From Desulfocapsaceae bacterium (GTDB lineage: Bacteria > Desulfobacterota > Desulfobulbia > Desulfobulbales > Desulfocapsaceae): a DNA stretch of 64,000 nt. The stretch covers positions 1 through 64,000 of the forward strand of contig JARLHL010000015.1 in the NCBI GenBank assembly GCA_031292275.1, given 5' to 3'. Both the position numbers and the translations under genes were made by a program. Positions 18,566 through 27,912 of this stretch are shown here, piece by piece. The notes beneath the pieces were generated by a model, which worked only from the letters and a program-made list of their open reading frames with translations, was not told where the DNA came from and made no database searches. How positions within the stretch are numbered: the first letter of the stretch is position 1; each line of letters opens with the position of its first letter.

Positions 18566-18598
18566 AACCCGCATCCTCTTGAGGATTGCGGGTTTTTT
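18566..18598 (+). terminator. Rho-independent terminator of tRNA-His
   Basis: AACCCGCATCCTC and GAGGATTGCGGGTT pair with one bulged base around a TT loop, followed by a run of six T. It ends the tRNA-His transcript. Confidence 0.88.
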
Positions 18599-18779
18599 GT
18601 TGCCCGACAGAAGGCGGTCAATATCTCCGGTCAAAAAGGGCAACTGATCATTCTTGTTCAGGACAACTCCTGCACCCTTTCCTGACCCAACAAGCACTCT
18701 CCTCCAATTAGACAATATAAGCTATTCGTCGTTTTCGAGAAGCGCGCCATCTTCTGAATCCGGGCAGTTTTTCAGAGAA

Positions 18780-19223
18780 TCATTTACACATCCCGCTCAT
18801 TAAAAAATGTGCGGTTTGAGAATCTGGAATCCAACTGTTTCCGCGTTTCGTGAGATAAAAAATCGAAGCAATGGGACAAAGTGTTGCCGCTGCCGTATTG
18901 GGCTCATTCGTGCTAAACCCGTAATCTACGTCACCTCTCTTGTATAAGCCCATATAAGGCGGGTTCCCATAATCTTCTTTTACAATCTTCACTACCGATA
19001 CCCGAGAGACAGATAGACCTAAATTTGACAACCTATCCAGCAGGTTACCTCTGTATGACCCTTCTGAGACTTTGACTGGGATGCTTTTTAATATTTTTTC
19101 TATCTTCACCTGATCAGAAATGACATTAGGGTCATTTTCAACTTCTTGCAATTGCACTTTGATGATACTTGCCAGCAGGAGCAAGGTTACTAATACCAGT
19201 GAAGGATATTTCAATCTAAACAT
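18780..19223 (-). CDS. Hypothetical exported or membrane-anchored protein
   Basis: This 147-residue protein has a hydrophobic N-terminal stretch (YPSLVLVTLLLLASIIKV, about 6-23) after two basic residues, which reads as a signal anchor or uncleaved signal peptide. The rest is a small domain with KRGDVDYGFSTNEPN and two late Cys (C116 and C146) that could pair in the periplasm. No family is recognised. Minus-strand AAGGAAATGC... precedes the gene, giving AAGGA about 6 bases before the ATG. Its base composition is more AT-rich than its neighbours, which would fit a recently acquired or fast-evolving gene. Confidence 0.6.
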   Translation of the reverse strand: MFRLKYPSLVLVTLLLLASIIKVQLQEVENDPNVISDQVKIEKILKSIPVKVSEGSYRGNLLDRLSNLGLSVSRVSVVKIVKEDYGNPPYMGLYKRGDVDYGFSTNEPNTAAATLCPIASIFYLTKRGNSWIPDSQTAHFLMSGMCK

Positions 19224-19413
19224 TGCATTTCCTTGGATAAAACAGGGGTAGAAATGTATTCATCCTGTGTTGTGGCAGGTTAGTCGGGTCAAGCCATGCC
19301 GAGTTACAAACTTTCGAACAACGTACAATGGATAATCAAATCACCATAGGGTATACTTATACAAGCAAAATCTTATGGCAATTTGAATCCGGCACATCTC
19401 AACGGGAGGGAGG

Positions 19414-22125
19414 ATGAAGAATACGGGGACAGACAGACCTTCCCCCGCATCGCTGGGCGGGATCATTGGGATTGCCGGAGCATATTTTGTATTGGCAAGA
19501 CTGAGCTTACTGCTTGCAATTCCTCCCGGGTATGCATCTGCCATATGGCCTCCGGCAGGCCTGGCATTAGCCACTGCCCTCCTCTATGGCTATCGCGTCG
19601 CATTCGGTGTTTTTCTCGGTTCATTTGCGGCCAATTTACTGACAGGGCTGAATACTGGCAGCGATCTCCTGTCGCATGCAACGGTACTGTCGGCAGTTAT
19701 AGGTTCCGGCGCTGCCTTGCAGACACTGATCGGCGCCTTTCTTCTCTCCCGTTTTACGAGCTACCCGTTCACCCTCGACCGGGGACGGGATGTGGTTGTA
19801 TTCTTATTGCTGTGCGGTCCTGTCAGTTGCCTGGTCAATGCGACTCTCAGTGTGACGTGCCTGCGGATCTCGGGTTTCATCTCGAGCAATGAGTACTTGT
19901 TCAGTTGGCTGACCTGGTGGGTTGGAGATGCCATAGGCACGATGATTGTTGCACCTGTCGTACTCAGCCTTCTGGTCAAAAATGAAGGAATATGGAAGTT
20001 CAGGCGAATAACCGTCACCCTGCCTCTTTGCCTCCTGTTCTCTCTAATCGTCTTCATTTATGTACTCGTCAGCCATCAGGAACAGCAGCGTATTGAGAAT
20101 GAATTCAAACTGAAGGCTGAATTGATAACCAGCCAGATAAAATCGGAATGGGCGGATCATCTCGACGCGCTCTTTTCACAGGCTGCTTTCTTCTTGGCGT
20201 CAGGCAAGGTTCATCGGAATAATTTCAAAATATTCACCCAATACTGGCTTGCCCGGCACCAGAGTATTCATGCCCTGGAGTGGATTCCCAGAGTCGTGCA
20301 GGCAGAACGTGTGCGGTACGAGGAGGCAGCCCGGCAGGATGGATATCCTCGATTCAGGATAACAGAGAGAGCAGAACAGGGACGGATGATCGAACGGACA
20401 GCGCAACCTGAATATTTTCCAGTATACTATGTTGAACCCTACGAGGGTAATGAAATGGCGCTCGGCTTTGACCTGGCATCAGATACAAGCCGTTTGAATG
20501 CTATAAATCAGGCAATAGAGACCAAGAAACCCGTAGGAACCGAACGCGTTATTCTCGTCCAGGAAAAAGCCGACCAGTATGGTTTCCTGGTTTTTCTCCC
20601 TGTCTACACCCCTGCTGCCTCTCGTCCGGAAGAAGGAAATCAGAATGAATCCTTCATAGGATTTGCTCTTGGCGTTTTCCGCATCAAAGACGTCATGGAT
20701 ATTTGGGGCGGTCAGGCACAGGCGCAGGGTATCAATATACGGCTTATCGACCTGACGGCAGGCGACCAGCTTCTCTACGATTCCGTGTCGACCGTCCCGC
20801 AGGGGCCGACTGTGAACAAAGACCCAAACCTCTCTTCCGGCAGATCCTGGCTGATAAATAACCTGGATATTGCCCAACGGCACTGGCAGCTCTCATTTTC
20901 TCCCACCGGGGGGTATTTGGCTACCCATCGCTCTCTGCAGGCATGGAGCGTCCTGGTAGGAGGATTAGTCTTTGCCGTTTTTGCAATCGTTTTTCTTCTG
21001 ATAATGACTGGTCGCACTGCAAGGATTGAAACTCTGGTCAGAGAGAAAACCAGGGCACTTGAAAAAGAGATTGCAGAGCGGCGGCAAACCGAAAACGCTC
21101 TTCGAGAAAGTGAGCAAAATTATCGCGAGATCTTCAACGCGACCAGCGACGGGCTGACAATCCATGACAATTCAGGGAAGATATTTGATGTAAATGACCG
21201 TGCATGCGCAATATTCGGGCATAATCGTGCCGTAATGCTCGGACGCTCCATCAATGACCTCAGCCTGGGAATGCCACCATTTTCCAAGGCGGAGGCAAAA
21301 GAAAAAATCCTGCGGACCCTAGAAGAAGGGGCGCAGCTTTTTGAATGGCTTTGCCGGCGTGAAAACGACCAATTATTCTGGGCGGAGATCGCTGTTCGAG
21401 CCTGCGAACTTGGAGGTAAAAAATGTTTGATTGCCTCTGTACGCGACATTTCAGAGCGCAAGCAGGCCGAAGAGACGATGAAGACTGCCTTGAAAGAAAA
21501 AGAAATCCTGCTCAGAGAGATTCATCACAGAGTCAAGAACAACATGCAGATGATCAGCAGTCTGCTCACCCTGCAGGCCGAGGCGGTAGAGAACGAACAA
21601 ATACGGCAAACCTTTATCGAATGCCAGCAAAGAATCATTACAATGGCGATGATCCACGAGACGCTGTACAGCGGTAACGATCTGAGTTCCATCAATCTTT
21701 CTGATTACCTCAAGAGGCTTATTTCGCATCTGCGGGGAATTTTCAGCCGCCACACAGGTGTGCAGATTATTACAGAGCTGGATGCGATCGAGCTCAATAT
21801 TGATACTGCAGTGCCTTGTGGTCTGATTATCAATGAACTTTTGACCAACGCATTCAAACATGCCTTTTTACAAGGAGACAGCGGGCTTATCAAAATCAAG
21901 AACCATCCAGTCGGTAAGAAAGAACTGGTCTTGGAGATCAGCGACAATGGCCGGGGCCTTCCTGCCGACCTTGATTTTGACAATCCTTCGTCTTTGGGAC
22001 TTAAACTGGTCAAAGGTTTGCTTGAACACCAGTTGAATGGGAGCTGGAATATAATTGACGAGGGGGGCACAACCTTTATTCTCCGCTGGCCGCTGCCTTT
22101 CCAAAAAAGGGGAGAAACTCTATGA
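19414..22125 (+). CDS. Membrane sensor histidine kinase (MASE1-CHASE-PAS-HisKA_2)
   Basis: This 903-residue sensor kinase begins with a MASE1-type multi-span membrane domain (about 15-220, with SAIWPPAGLALA near 42-53). An extracytoplasmic CHASE-type ligand domain follows (about 225-505, with HALEWIPRV and YFPVYYVEP), then a membrane segment (about 510-532) and a coiled coil. A PAS domain sits at about 565-690. The kinase core is of the HisKA_2 type: REIHHRVKNNMQMISSLLTLQ with the phospho-His at 704/705, and the ATPase N box INELLTNAFKHAF. The ribosome site GGGAGG lies just upstream. It overlaps the next kinase gene by 4 bases, so the two are coupled. The ligand is unknown. Confidence 0.9.
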   Translation: MKNTGTDRPSPASLGGIIGIAGAYFVLARLSLLLAIPPGYASAIWPPAGLALATALLYGYRVAFGVFLGSFAANLLTGLNTGSDLLSHATVLSAVIGSGAALQTLIGAFLLSRFTSYPFTLDRGRDVVVFLLLCGPVSCLVNATLSVTCLRISGFISSNEYLFSWLTWWVGDAIGTMIVAPVVLSLLVKNEGIWKFRRITVTLPLCLLFSLIVFIYVLVSHQEQQRIENEFKLKAELITSQIKSEWADHLDALFSQAAFFLASGKVHRNNFKIFTQYWLARHQSIHALEWIPRVVQAERVRYEEAARQDGYPRFRITERAEQGRMIERTAQPEYFPVYYVEPYEGNEMALGFDLASDTSRLNAINQAIETKKPVGTERVILVQEKADQYGFLVFLPVYTPAASRPEEGNQNESFIGFALGVFRIKDVMDIWGGQAQAQGINIRLIDLTAGDQLLYDSVSTVPQGPTVNKDPNLSSGRSWLINNLDIAQRHWQLSFSPTGGYLATHRSLQAWSVLVGGLVFAVFAIVFLLIMTGRTARIETLVREKTRALEKEIAERRQTENALRESEQNYREIFNATSDGLTIHDNSGKIFDVNDRACAIFGHNRAVMLGRSINDLSLGMPPFSKAEAKEKILRTLEEGAQLFEWLCRRENDQLFWAEIAVRACELGGKKCLIASVRDISERKQAEETMKTALKEKEILLREIHHRVKNNMQMISSLLTLQAEAVENEQIRQTFIECQQRIITMAMIHETLYSGNDLSSINLSDYLKRLISHLRGIFSRHTGVQIITELDAIELNIDTAVPCGLIINELLTNAFKHAFLQGDSGLIKIKNHPVGKKELVLEISDNGRGLPADLDFDNPSSLGLKLVKGLLEHQLNGSWNIIDEGGTTFILRWPLPFQKRGETL

Positions 22126-24044
22126 ACAAAGGAAAAATCCTCATCGTTGAGGATGAGTTCATCGTCGCGGAAAACCTGAGGTCCGATGTGACGTCCATGG
22201 GTTATGACGTCACAGGACTGGCCTTTTCAGGCCAAGAAGCCCTGAGATTGGCCCGGCAGCACAGACCGGACCTGGTCCTGATGGATATCAAGCTCCGAGA
22301 TGGAATGGATGGGATCGAAACAGCTATTTTGCTGCGGCAGGACCTGAATATCCCCTCGATCTTTCTCTCCGCCTTTTCAGATGAAAGTTTTCTGGAGCGG
22401 GCAAAATGCGCCGAGCCTTTAGGCTATATGGTTAAGCCTTTCGAGCGGGACAGACTTCGAGCAGGCATCGAGATAGCCCACTACAAGGCCAGGATGGAAC
22501 GCCTCCTGAAAGAGAGCGAAACCCGCTTCCGTTCCATGTTTGAAAATTCCCCGGTGGCTTACCTGGCCCTGGATGACTGCAACCGCTGTCTCGATCTCAA
22601 CCTTGAGTTCTGCAGGCTTCTGGGCTATGAGCGTGAAGAAATCAGAGGCAAAAATTTAGCTGACTTCTGTCCACCTGACAAACGGGACGCCTCTGTGGAG
22701 CAATTGACGGGATTGAAAGATAACGGGAGCCTTCATGCCGAGTTGGAGTTGGTACACAAAGATACAGGCCTGCTGACCGTGATTGTGGAAGGCCGCGTCC
22801 AACCCGATGCGGAGGGGCAACCATTTCGGATGCATTGCATTGTAGACAACATCACCGACCGCAAACGCATCGAAGAGCAGCGCAAACAGGCAGAGCAAGC
22901 CCTGCTTGAACACAATGCGCTTCAAAGCGCCCTCTTGTCGGCAATCCCTGCTTATGTATATATCAAGGATAATAATTCCGTATATCTTGTTGGAAATAAA
23001 CGATTCAGCGAATTGAGCGGAGTCCCTGAAAATGAAATCGCCGGCAAGACCGATTATGATTTCTTTTCGGCGGCTGATGCGGAGAGTTTTCGCCGCAATG
23101 ACGCGGAGATTTTTGCAGCGGGCGAAGCGAAGCTCAATTACGAAATGAAGGGAATACAGAAGGATGGCCAAACTGTCTGGTATTCGACGAGCAAATCTCC
23201 TTTTTACAACAGTTCAGGCACCCTCGCCGGCCTGGTGGGGATCTGCATCGATATCACCGATCAAAAACGCCTGGAGGAGGAACGCCTGCAATTCGAGCGT
23301 CGAATTCAACACGTCAAAAAAACGGAGAGCCTGAGTTGTATGGCTGGATCAATTGCACATAATTTCAACAACTTACTTGCAGTTGTAATGGGAAATTTGG
23401 AACTGGCCATTGAAAACACGACGACCGGGGGAAGATCCAGTGAATATCTGAACGATGCCATGCAGGCATCCATGCGGGCAGCGGATATCAGCGGATTAAT
23501 GCTTACCTATCTTGGACAAATTCATAGCAGTCGAGCATTTCTTGATCTCTCCGCATTCATCAGCAAAAACATCGCACAGTTCAAGAATGGATTATCGCAA
23601 GGTGCAGATATTCAAATCGAAATTCCGCCTCCAGGCTTGGTGATCAAAGCGGATGCGGATTTATTACGGGATATCCTGACCAACCTGATCACCAATGCGA
23701 GGGAATCCATAGGGGAGTCTCAAGGAATCGTACGCTTGTCCGTCAAAAAGTTTTCCCGGGAAGGCATCTCAATGCCCCATCGCTTCCCCTTCGATTGGCA
23801 GCCGATTGATCATTCCTATGCATGCATAGCGATAGAAGATTCGGGTTGCGGAATTGCCGACGAGAATATCGACAAACTCTTTGATCCTTTTTTCTCCAGC
23901 AAATTTACCGGGAGAGGGCTTGGACTGCCGGTGGTTCTTGGCATTGTTAAAGCGCACGAGGGTGTCGTTACCGTGGAAAGTGAGATAGAGAAAGGAAGTG
24001 TTTTCAGGGTGTTTTTGCCTATTGCTGAAAATGAACAATCCTAA
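22122..24044 (+). CDS. Receiver-PAS-PAS-histidine kinase
   Basis: This 640-residue soluble protein has a receiver domain at 1-115 (acid pocket E10-D11-E12, phospho-acceptor D55 in LVLMDIKL, K105 in MVKPFE). It is followed by PAS domains at about 130-250 and 262-385, and a kinase core with SIAHNFNNLLAVVMGNLEL (phospho-His H413) and an ATPase domain (NLITNARESIG, DSGCGI, GRGLGLPVV). The ATG overlaps the upstream kinase stop by 4 bases. The likely order is that the membrane kinase phosphorylates D55 and this controls the second kinase. No output regulator lies next to the pair, so its final partner is elsewhere. Confidence 0.88.
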   Translation: MNKGKILIVEDEFIVAENLRSDVTSMGYDVTGLAFSGQEALRLARQHRPDLVLMDIKLRDGMDGIETAILLRQDLNIPSIFLSAFSDESFLERAKCAEPLGYMVKPFERDRLRAGIEIAHYKARMERLLKESETRFRSMFENSPVAYLALDDCNRCLDLNLEFCRLLGYEREEIRGKNLADFCPPDKRDASVEQLTGLKDNGSLHAELELVHKDTGLLTVIVEGRVQPDAEGQPFRMHCIVDNITDRKRIEEQRKQAEQALLEHNALQSALLSAIPAYVYIKDNNSVYLVGNKRFSELSGVPENEIAGKTDYDFFSAADAESFRRNDAEIFAAGEAKLNYEMKGIQKDGQTVWYSTSKSPFYNSSGTLAGLVGICIDITDQKRLEEERLQFERRIQHVKKTESLSCMAGSIAHNFNNLLAVVMGNLELAIENTTTGGRSSEYLNDAMQASMRAADISGLMLTYLGQIHSSRAFLDLSAFISKNIAQFKNGLSQGADIQIEIPPPGLVIKADADLLRDILTNLITNARESIGESQGIVRLSVKKFSREGISMPHRFPFDWQPIDHSYACIAIEDSGCGIADENIDKLFDPFFSSKFTGRGLGLPVVLGIVKAHEGVVTVESEIEKGSVFRVFLPIAENEQS

Positions 24045-24410
24045 GTCGCCGGTGCCGGCTTTTTCATCTGCCCGTCTTTCCGAGATCACCACATTTTTTA
24101 TACAAGCCCTCACAGAAATTATTCGGGCCTGAGGCAACCGGACATTGATGATGAGGGTCCCACCCTTTTATTTGTGGATATAAGGAGGGTAATTTCATAA
24201 GGATCCCCTATCAGTTTCACGTAAAATATTTTATTGATTATCTTGCTAAATAATTTTGATTGATGTATCCTGGCACACCTTATTCAGGGTGGAAGTACGA
24301 TTTTTAACAATGTATATTATTGATATTACTAATATTTTAAGATATTATTTCCGTGTATTCCCGGCCTGGACGATGCTAAAATTATATTTTTCTTCAAGAG
24401 AGGAAAATCA
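24045..24410. other. Intergenic region before the carboxylase genes
   Basis: GCCGG-TG-CCGGC followed by TTTTT at 24048-24064 is a probable short terminator for the kinase operon. The rest, from about 24170 to 24400, is strongly AT-rich and should hold the promoter of the carboxylase operon; I see no operator-like palindrome and no ORF worth calling. Confidence 0.5.
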
Positions 24411-25853
24411 TTGAAAAAGAAAATCCTAGTTGCGAATCGAGGTGAAATTGCCATTCGATTGATACGAGCGATTCAGGAACTCGAGCATGAGGCAGTGGCC
24501 GTATACGAAAAGCCGGACCAGAAGTCACGGCATATCAGAATGGCAAACGAGGCTGTGCTCCTGGGAGACGGGCCCCGCTGCGACTATCTCAATATTGACA
24601 AAGTAATAAAAGCTGCAAAGCGAACCGGATGTTGCGCCATCCACCCGGGCTATGGCTTTCTTGCCGAGAATCCATTTTTCGCCAAGGCCTGCGAGACGCA
24701 GGGACTTATTTTTATCGGTCCGACCTCACAGACAATCCATGATTTAGGGAATAAGGTCATCGCCAGGGACATCATGGCTAAGGCAGGAATCCCCATGGTT
24801 CCGGGGACCGATAATCTCCCGCAGGGCCATGAAGGTGTGGAAACGGCCCTGACCTTCGCCAAAAAACATCACTATCCGATAATGCTGAAGGCCACGTCCG
24901 GCGGCGGCGGCCGGGGAATTCGCTTAATCGAGTCGGATGCCCAGATGCAGGCCCAGATCCCTGTGGCCAGGGCCGAGGCCCTGGCTGCGTTCAATGACGA
25001 CTCGGTCTATCTGGAGAAGGTCATTGTCAATCCTAAACACGTCGAGGTCCAGATTCTGGCCGATCAATTCGGCCATACCGTGCACCTTGGCACACGCGAT
25101 TGCTCCATCCAGCGCCGGAATCAGAAACTCATTGAAATCGCACCTTCAATGATCAAGAACAAGGATCTCCTCGATACCATCTGCAAGACAGCCGTCAAAG
25201 CGGCCAAAGCGGCAAACTATCTCAATGCCGGCACCGTCGAGTTCCTGATCGACAAGGATTTCAACTCTTACTTCATGGAGATCAACACCCGGGTGCAGGT
25301 CGAACACACGGTTACCGAGATGATCACCGGCATCGATATTGTCCGCAACCAGATCCAGCTGGCCTTCGGCAACCCTCTCCCCTTTTCCCAGCAGGATGTA
25401 CAGACGCGAGGACATGCCATTGAGGTGCGCATCAATGCCGAAGACCCGAAAAATGATTTTATGCCTGAGGGCGGCAAAAAGGTTTCGGTCTACCGGTCAA
25501 CAGGCGGTTTTGGCGTCCGTCTGGATGGCTTTGTTTATCAAGGCTATGTCATCCCCGAAGTCTACGATTCACTTCTGGTCAAATTGACGGTCCACGGATT
25601 CACCTGGATGGAGACAGTGGCTAGACTGCATCGCTGCCTGGCGAATTTCGTGATAGCCGGTCCGAAGACAACCATCCCTTTTTACAAAAATATTGTAAAC
25701 GATAAGGATTTCATCAATGGGTCCTTTGATACTTCTTATCTTGAAAAGCACCCTCACCTTTTTCTGTATGATGAAGATACCAGCGAGGTGGGAAAACTTG
25801 CCAGACTGATTGCCGAAATTCACTTTAAGAAGAGAAATCCATTCGCCGAATGA
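24411..25853 (+). CDS. pycA: Biotin carboxylase subunit (pyruvate carboxylase subunit A type)
   Basis: This ATP-grasp enzyme carboxylates biotin using bicarbonate and ATP. It has 480 residues, the usual length of a stand-alone biotin carboxylase. It begins KKKILVANRGEIAIRLIRA; the glycine-rich ATP loop KATSGGGGRGIR lies near 160-171, YLEKVIVNPKHVEVQILAD near 200, and the catalytic region EINTRVQVEHTVTE near 293. The start is TTG at 24411, supported by GAGAGGA 7-10 bases upstream and by the family N-terminus. The next gene, 65 bases on, supplies carboxyltransferase and biotin carrier, so the pair should form a two-subunit carboxylase making oxaloacetate for the C4 pathway. An acetyl-CoA carboxylase role is less likely because accB/accD are not near. 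Confidence 0.92.
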   Translation: MKKKILVANRGEIAIRLIRAIQELEHEAVAVYEKPDQKSRHIRMANEAVLLGDGPRCDYLNIDKVIKAAKRTGCCAIHPGYGFLAENPFFAKACETQGLIFIGPTSQTIHDLGNKVIARDIMAKAGIPMVPGTDNLPQGHEGVETALTFAKKHHYPIMLKATSGGGGRGIRLIESDAQMQAQIPVARAEALAAFNDDSVYLEKVIVNPKHVEVQILADQFGHTVHLGTRDCSIQRRNQKLIEIAPSMIKNKDLLDTICKTAVKAAKAANYLNAGTVEFLIDKDFNSYFMEINTRVQVEHTVTEMITGIDIVRNQIQLAFGNPLPFSQQDVQTRGHAIEVRINAEDPKNDFMPEGGKKVSVYRSTGGFGVRLDGFVYQGYVIPEVYDSLLVKLTVHGFTWMETVARLHRCLANFVIAGPKTTIPFYKNIVNDKDFINGSFDTSYLEKHPHLFLYDEDTSEVGKLARLIAEIHFKKRNPFAE

Positions 25854-25918
25854 GCCCCTTTTTTCTCTCACCCAAGCCAAACGGCAATCGGTCAACTGCA
25901 ACTGAATAAGGATCCGCT

Positions 25919-27826
25919 ATGACAAGACTTTTTCATAATATGCCAGTCCCCGAGGTCCTTCGGGCCCTGCGGCAGGCGAAGGGATATTACATCACCAATA
26001 CGGCTCGCGATCTCTCCCAGTCGGATTTTAAGAACCGAATTCTCCTCCATACCGATCTCCTGGCCGCAGATTCCAGAGAAAAGGCGGGGTATTTCTCCCT
26101 GGAAATTACAGGAGGCGCATCCGTTCATGTTGATATTCTGCGCCATCAGGTGAACCCCTTTACGAAGTTGAAGGTCCTGCGGGAAAGGATGCCGCAGACC
26201 ATGTTTCAGACACTCTGCCGCGGCGTCAACCTCTTCGGTTACCGTCCCTACCCTCAAAATGTAATCCGTTTTACCGTGCGGGAGTTCGCTAAATATGTCG
26301 ATGTCTGGCGGACCTTCGATTTCATGAATCACATTGAAAACATGCGGGCCGTATTTGAAGAGGTTGCCAAGGCGGGGAAAATCAACGAACCCTGTATCTG
26401 TTTTTCAACAGGACCCGAGCACACGGACGCCTTTTACACGGACAAGGTCCGGGAGATCATCGATGTTACCGGCAACGACATCATCCTCTGTATCAAAAAT
26501 CACGGGGGTCTCGGCACACCCACCAGAATCGGAGAACTGGTCGACGCAATAAAACAGCGATTCCCGGATCTCCCCATCCATTATCACGGGCATAATACCG
26601 ACGGGAATGATGTCGGCCGGATTACTGCGGCGGTGCTCAACGGGGCCTCCATTGTCGATGCCGCCGACTTTTCCTTCACCGGTTATTACGGACCTCCACC
26701 GGTTTTGAGCGTCATCCAGGCCTTGAAGGAGCTTGGCCATACTGCCATAGGCATCGATGAAAACGCCATCATTGAGACCTCCGACGTGATCCGCGATGAA
26801 CGGAAATATTATGAGCAGTTCGAGTCGCAGATCAAAGGTTTCCAGCCGACTGTCCAGATCCATAAACTTCCCGGCGGGGCAATGGGCTCAAGCCTTGAGC
26901 AGGCCTCGAAGGGAAATTTCCTGGACAGGATGCCGGCTATCCTCCACCATGAGCTGCCCAGGGTCCAGAAGGAACTTGGCAACTGGTGGTCTGTGACCCC
27001 GGGATCGCAGATCCTCTGGACCACCGCCGTCTCCAATGTCATCAACGGCGAGCGGTATGGAAATCCGTCGGGAGACCTGCGCAATCTCCTTCTGGGAAAA
27101 TATGGCCCCTTTCCCTTTTATAATCCTGAGATCTGGATTTACGAAAAGGTCCTGGGGGAAAATTGGCAGCAGGTCCTGAAGGATGAGGGCGGCATCGAAG
27201 CCATTGACGACATCGATCTGGCCCATGAGCGATTCGCCCTTTCCGAAAAGATCGGCGCCGAACCGACGGACCAGCAGCTGGTTCTCTACCTCCAGCATCC
27301 CAAAGATGCGGTGGAGTTTTTCAAATTTGAAGAACAGTACGGGCAGGTCTATGTGCTGCCGCCATCAATATTCTTTCGCCAGGGTGGGTTCGAGGTCGGT
27401 CAGGTTCTCAATTTTCAGGACCACAACGGAAAGGAGCATATGATCGAAATCGGTCCATCGCCCGTTATCGACACGGGAGAGACCAACGTCTATCTGAATG
27501 TCGACCACCACCAGAGCATCTTCACCTTTCTTCCGGAGGCTTCCTCCGGCAATCCGGGTCAGGCGGCAATCCCGACGAAGGAGGAGATCCAGGATCTGGC
27601 CATGACTGGAGATATGCGTTCGCCTTTTGCCGGCAATATCGTGGAAATATCCGTGAAAGAGGGACAAGAGATTCTGGCGGGAGACCGCATTGCCATCATG
27701 GAGGCAATGAAGATGCAGACGCCCATCCTCAGCAGGACAGATGGGATAGTCGTGATGATCTCGGCCCGGTCCGGCGATTCCCTGCGGCCCGGCGACAGGA
27801 TTTTAACGATCCGAGTTATTGAGTAG
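25919..27826 (+). CDS. pycB: Carboxyltransferase-biotin carrier subunit (pyruvate carboxylase subunit B-like)
   Basis: This 635-residue protein joins a carboxyltransferase domain (about 1-300), a linker region (about 300-550) and a C-terminal biotinyl domain with EAMKMQTP near 600. The metal site IHYHGHNTDGND is kept, as are GYFSLEITGGA and LCRGVNLFGYRPYP. The family lysine motif, normally KDMAG, here reads KNHGG (in LCIKNHGGLGTP), so the lysine that is carboxylated in pyruvate carboxylase is present but its surroundings differ. The substrate is probably pyruvate, giving oxaloacetate, from the pairing with the biotin carboxylase; a related 2-keto acid is possible. AATAAGGATCCGCT precedes the ATG. 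Confidence 0.85.
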   Translation: MTRLFHNMPVPEVLRALRQAKGYYITNTARDLSQSDFKNRILLHTDLLAADSREKAGYFSLEITGGASVHVDILRHQVNPFTKLKVLRERMPQTMFQTLCRGVNLFGYRPYPQNVIRFTVREFAKYVDVWRTFDFMNHIENMRAVFEEVAKAGKINEPCICFSTGPEHTDAFYTDKVREIIDVTGNDIILCIKNHGGLGTPTRIGELVDAIKQRFPDLPIHYHGHNTDGNDVGRITAAVLNGASIVDAADFSFTGYYGPPPVLSVIQALKELGHTAIGIDENAIIETSDVIRDERKYYEQFESQIKGFQPTVQIHKLPGGAMGSSLEQASKGNFLDRMPAILHHELPRVQKELGNWWSVTPGSQILWTTAVSNVINGERYGNPSGDLRNLLLGKYGPFPFYNPEIWIYEKVLGENWQQVLKDEGGIEAIDDIDLAHERFALSEKIGAEPTDQQLVLYLQHPKDAVEFFKFEEQYGQVYVLPPSIFFRQGGFEVGQVLNFQDHNGKEHMIEIGPSPVIDTGETNVYLNVDHHQSIFTFLPEASSGNPGQAAIPTKEEIQDLAMTGDMRSPFAGNIVEISVKEGQEILAGDRIAIMEAMKMQTPILSRTDGIVVMISARSGDSLRPGDRILTIRVIE

Positions 27827-27840
27827 GCTCCCTAAAGGTT

Positions 27841-27869
27841 ACCCCTGGCCCCGGGGAGGGCCCAGGGGT
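27841..27869. terminator. Hairpin between convergent carboxylase and DUF445 genes
   Basis: ACCCCTGGCCC and GGGCCCAGGGGT form an 11-bp GC-rich stem with one bulge. No T tract follows on either strand, but its place between two converging genes suggests a shared transcript end. Confidence 0.45.
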
Positions 27870-27912
27870 CGTGCCCCCTCCTCTGCCGGTGGCTCATCAA
27901 GTAATCAGGTCC

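Noticed and set aside
18476-18715. 79-codon minus-strand frame over tRNA-His
   Set aside because: It is the usual false frame that reads a tRNA gene backwards; it overlaps the tRNA and its terminator.
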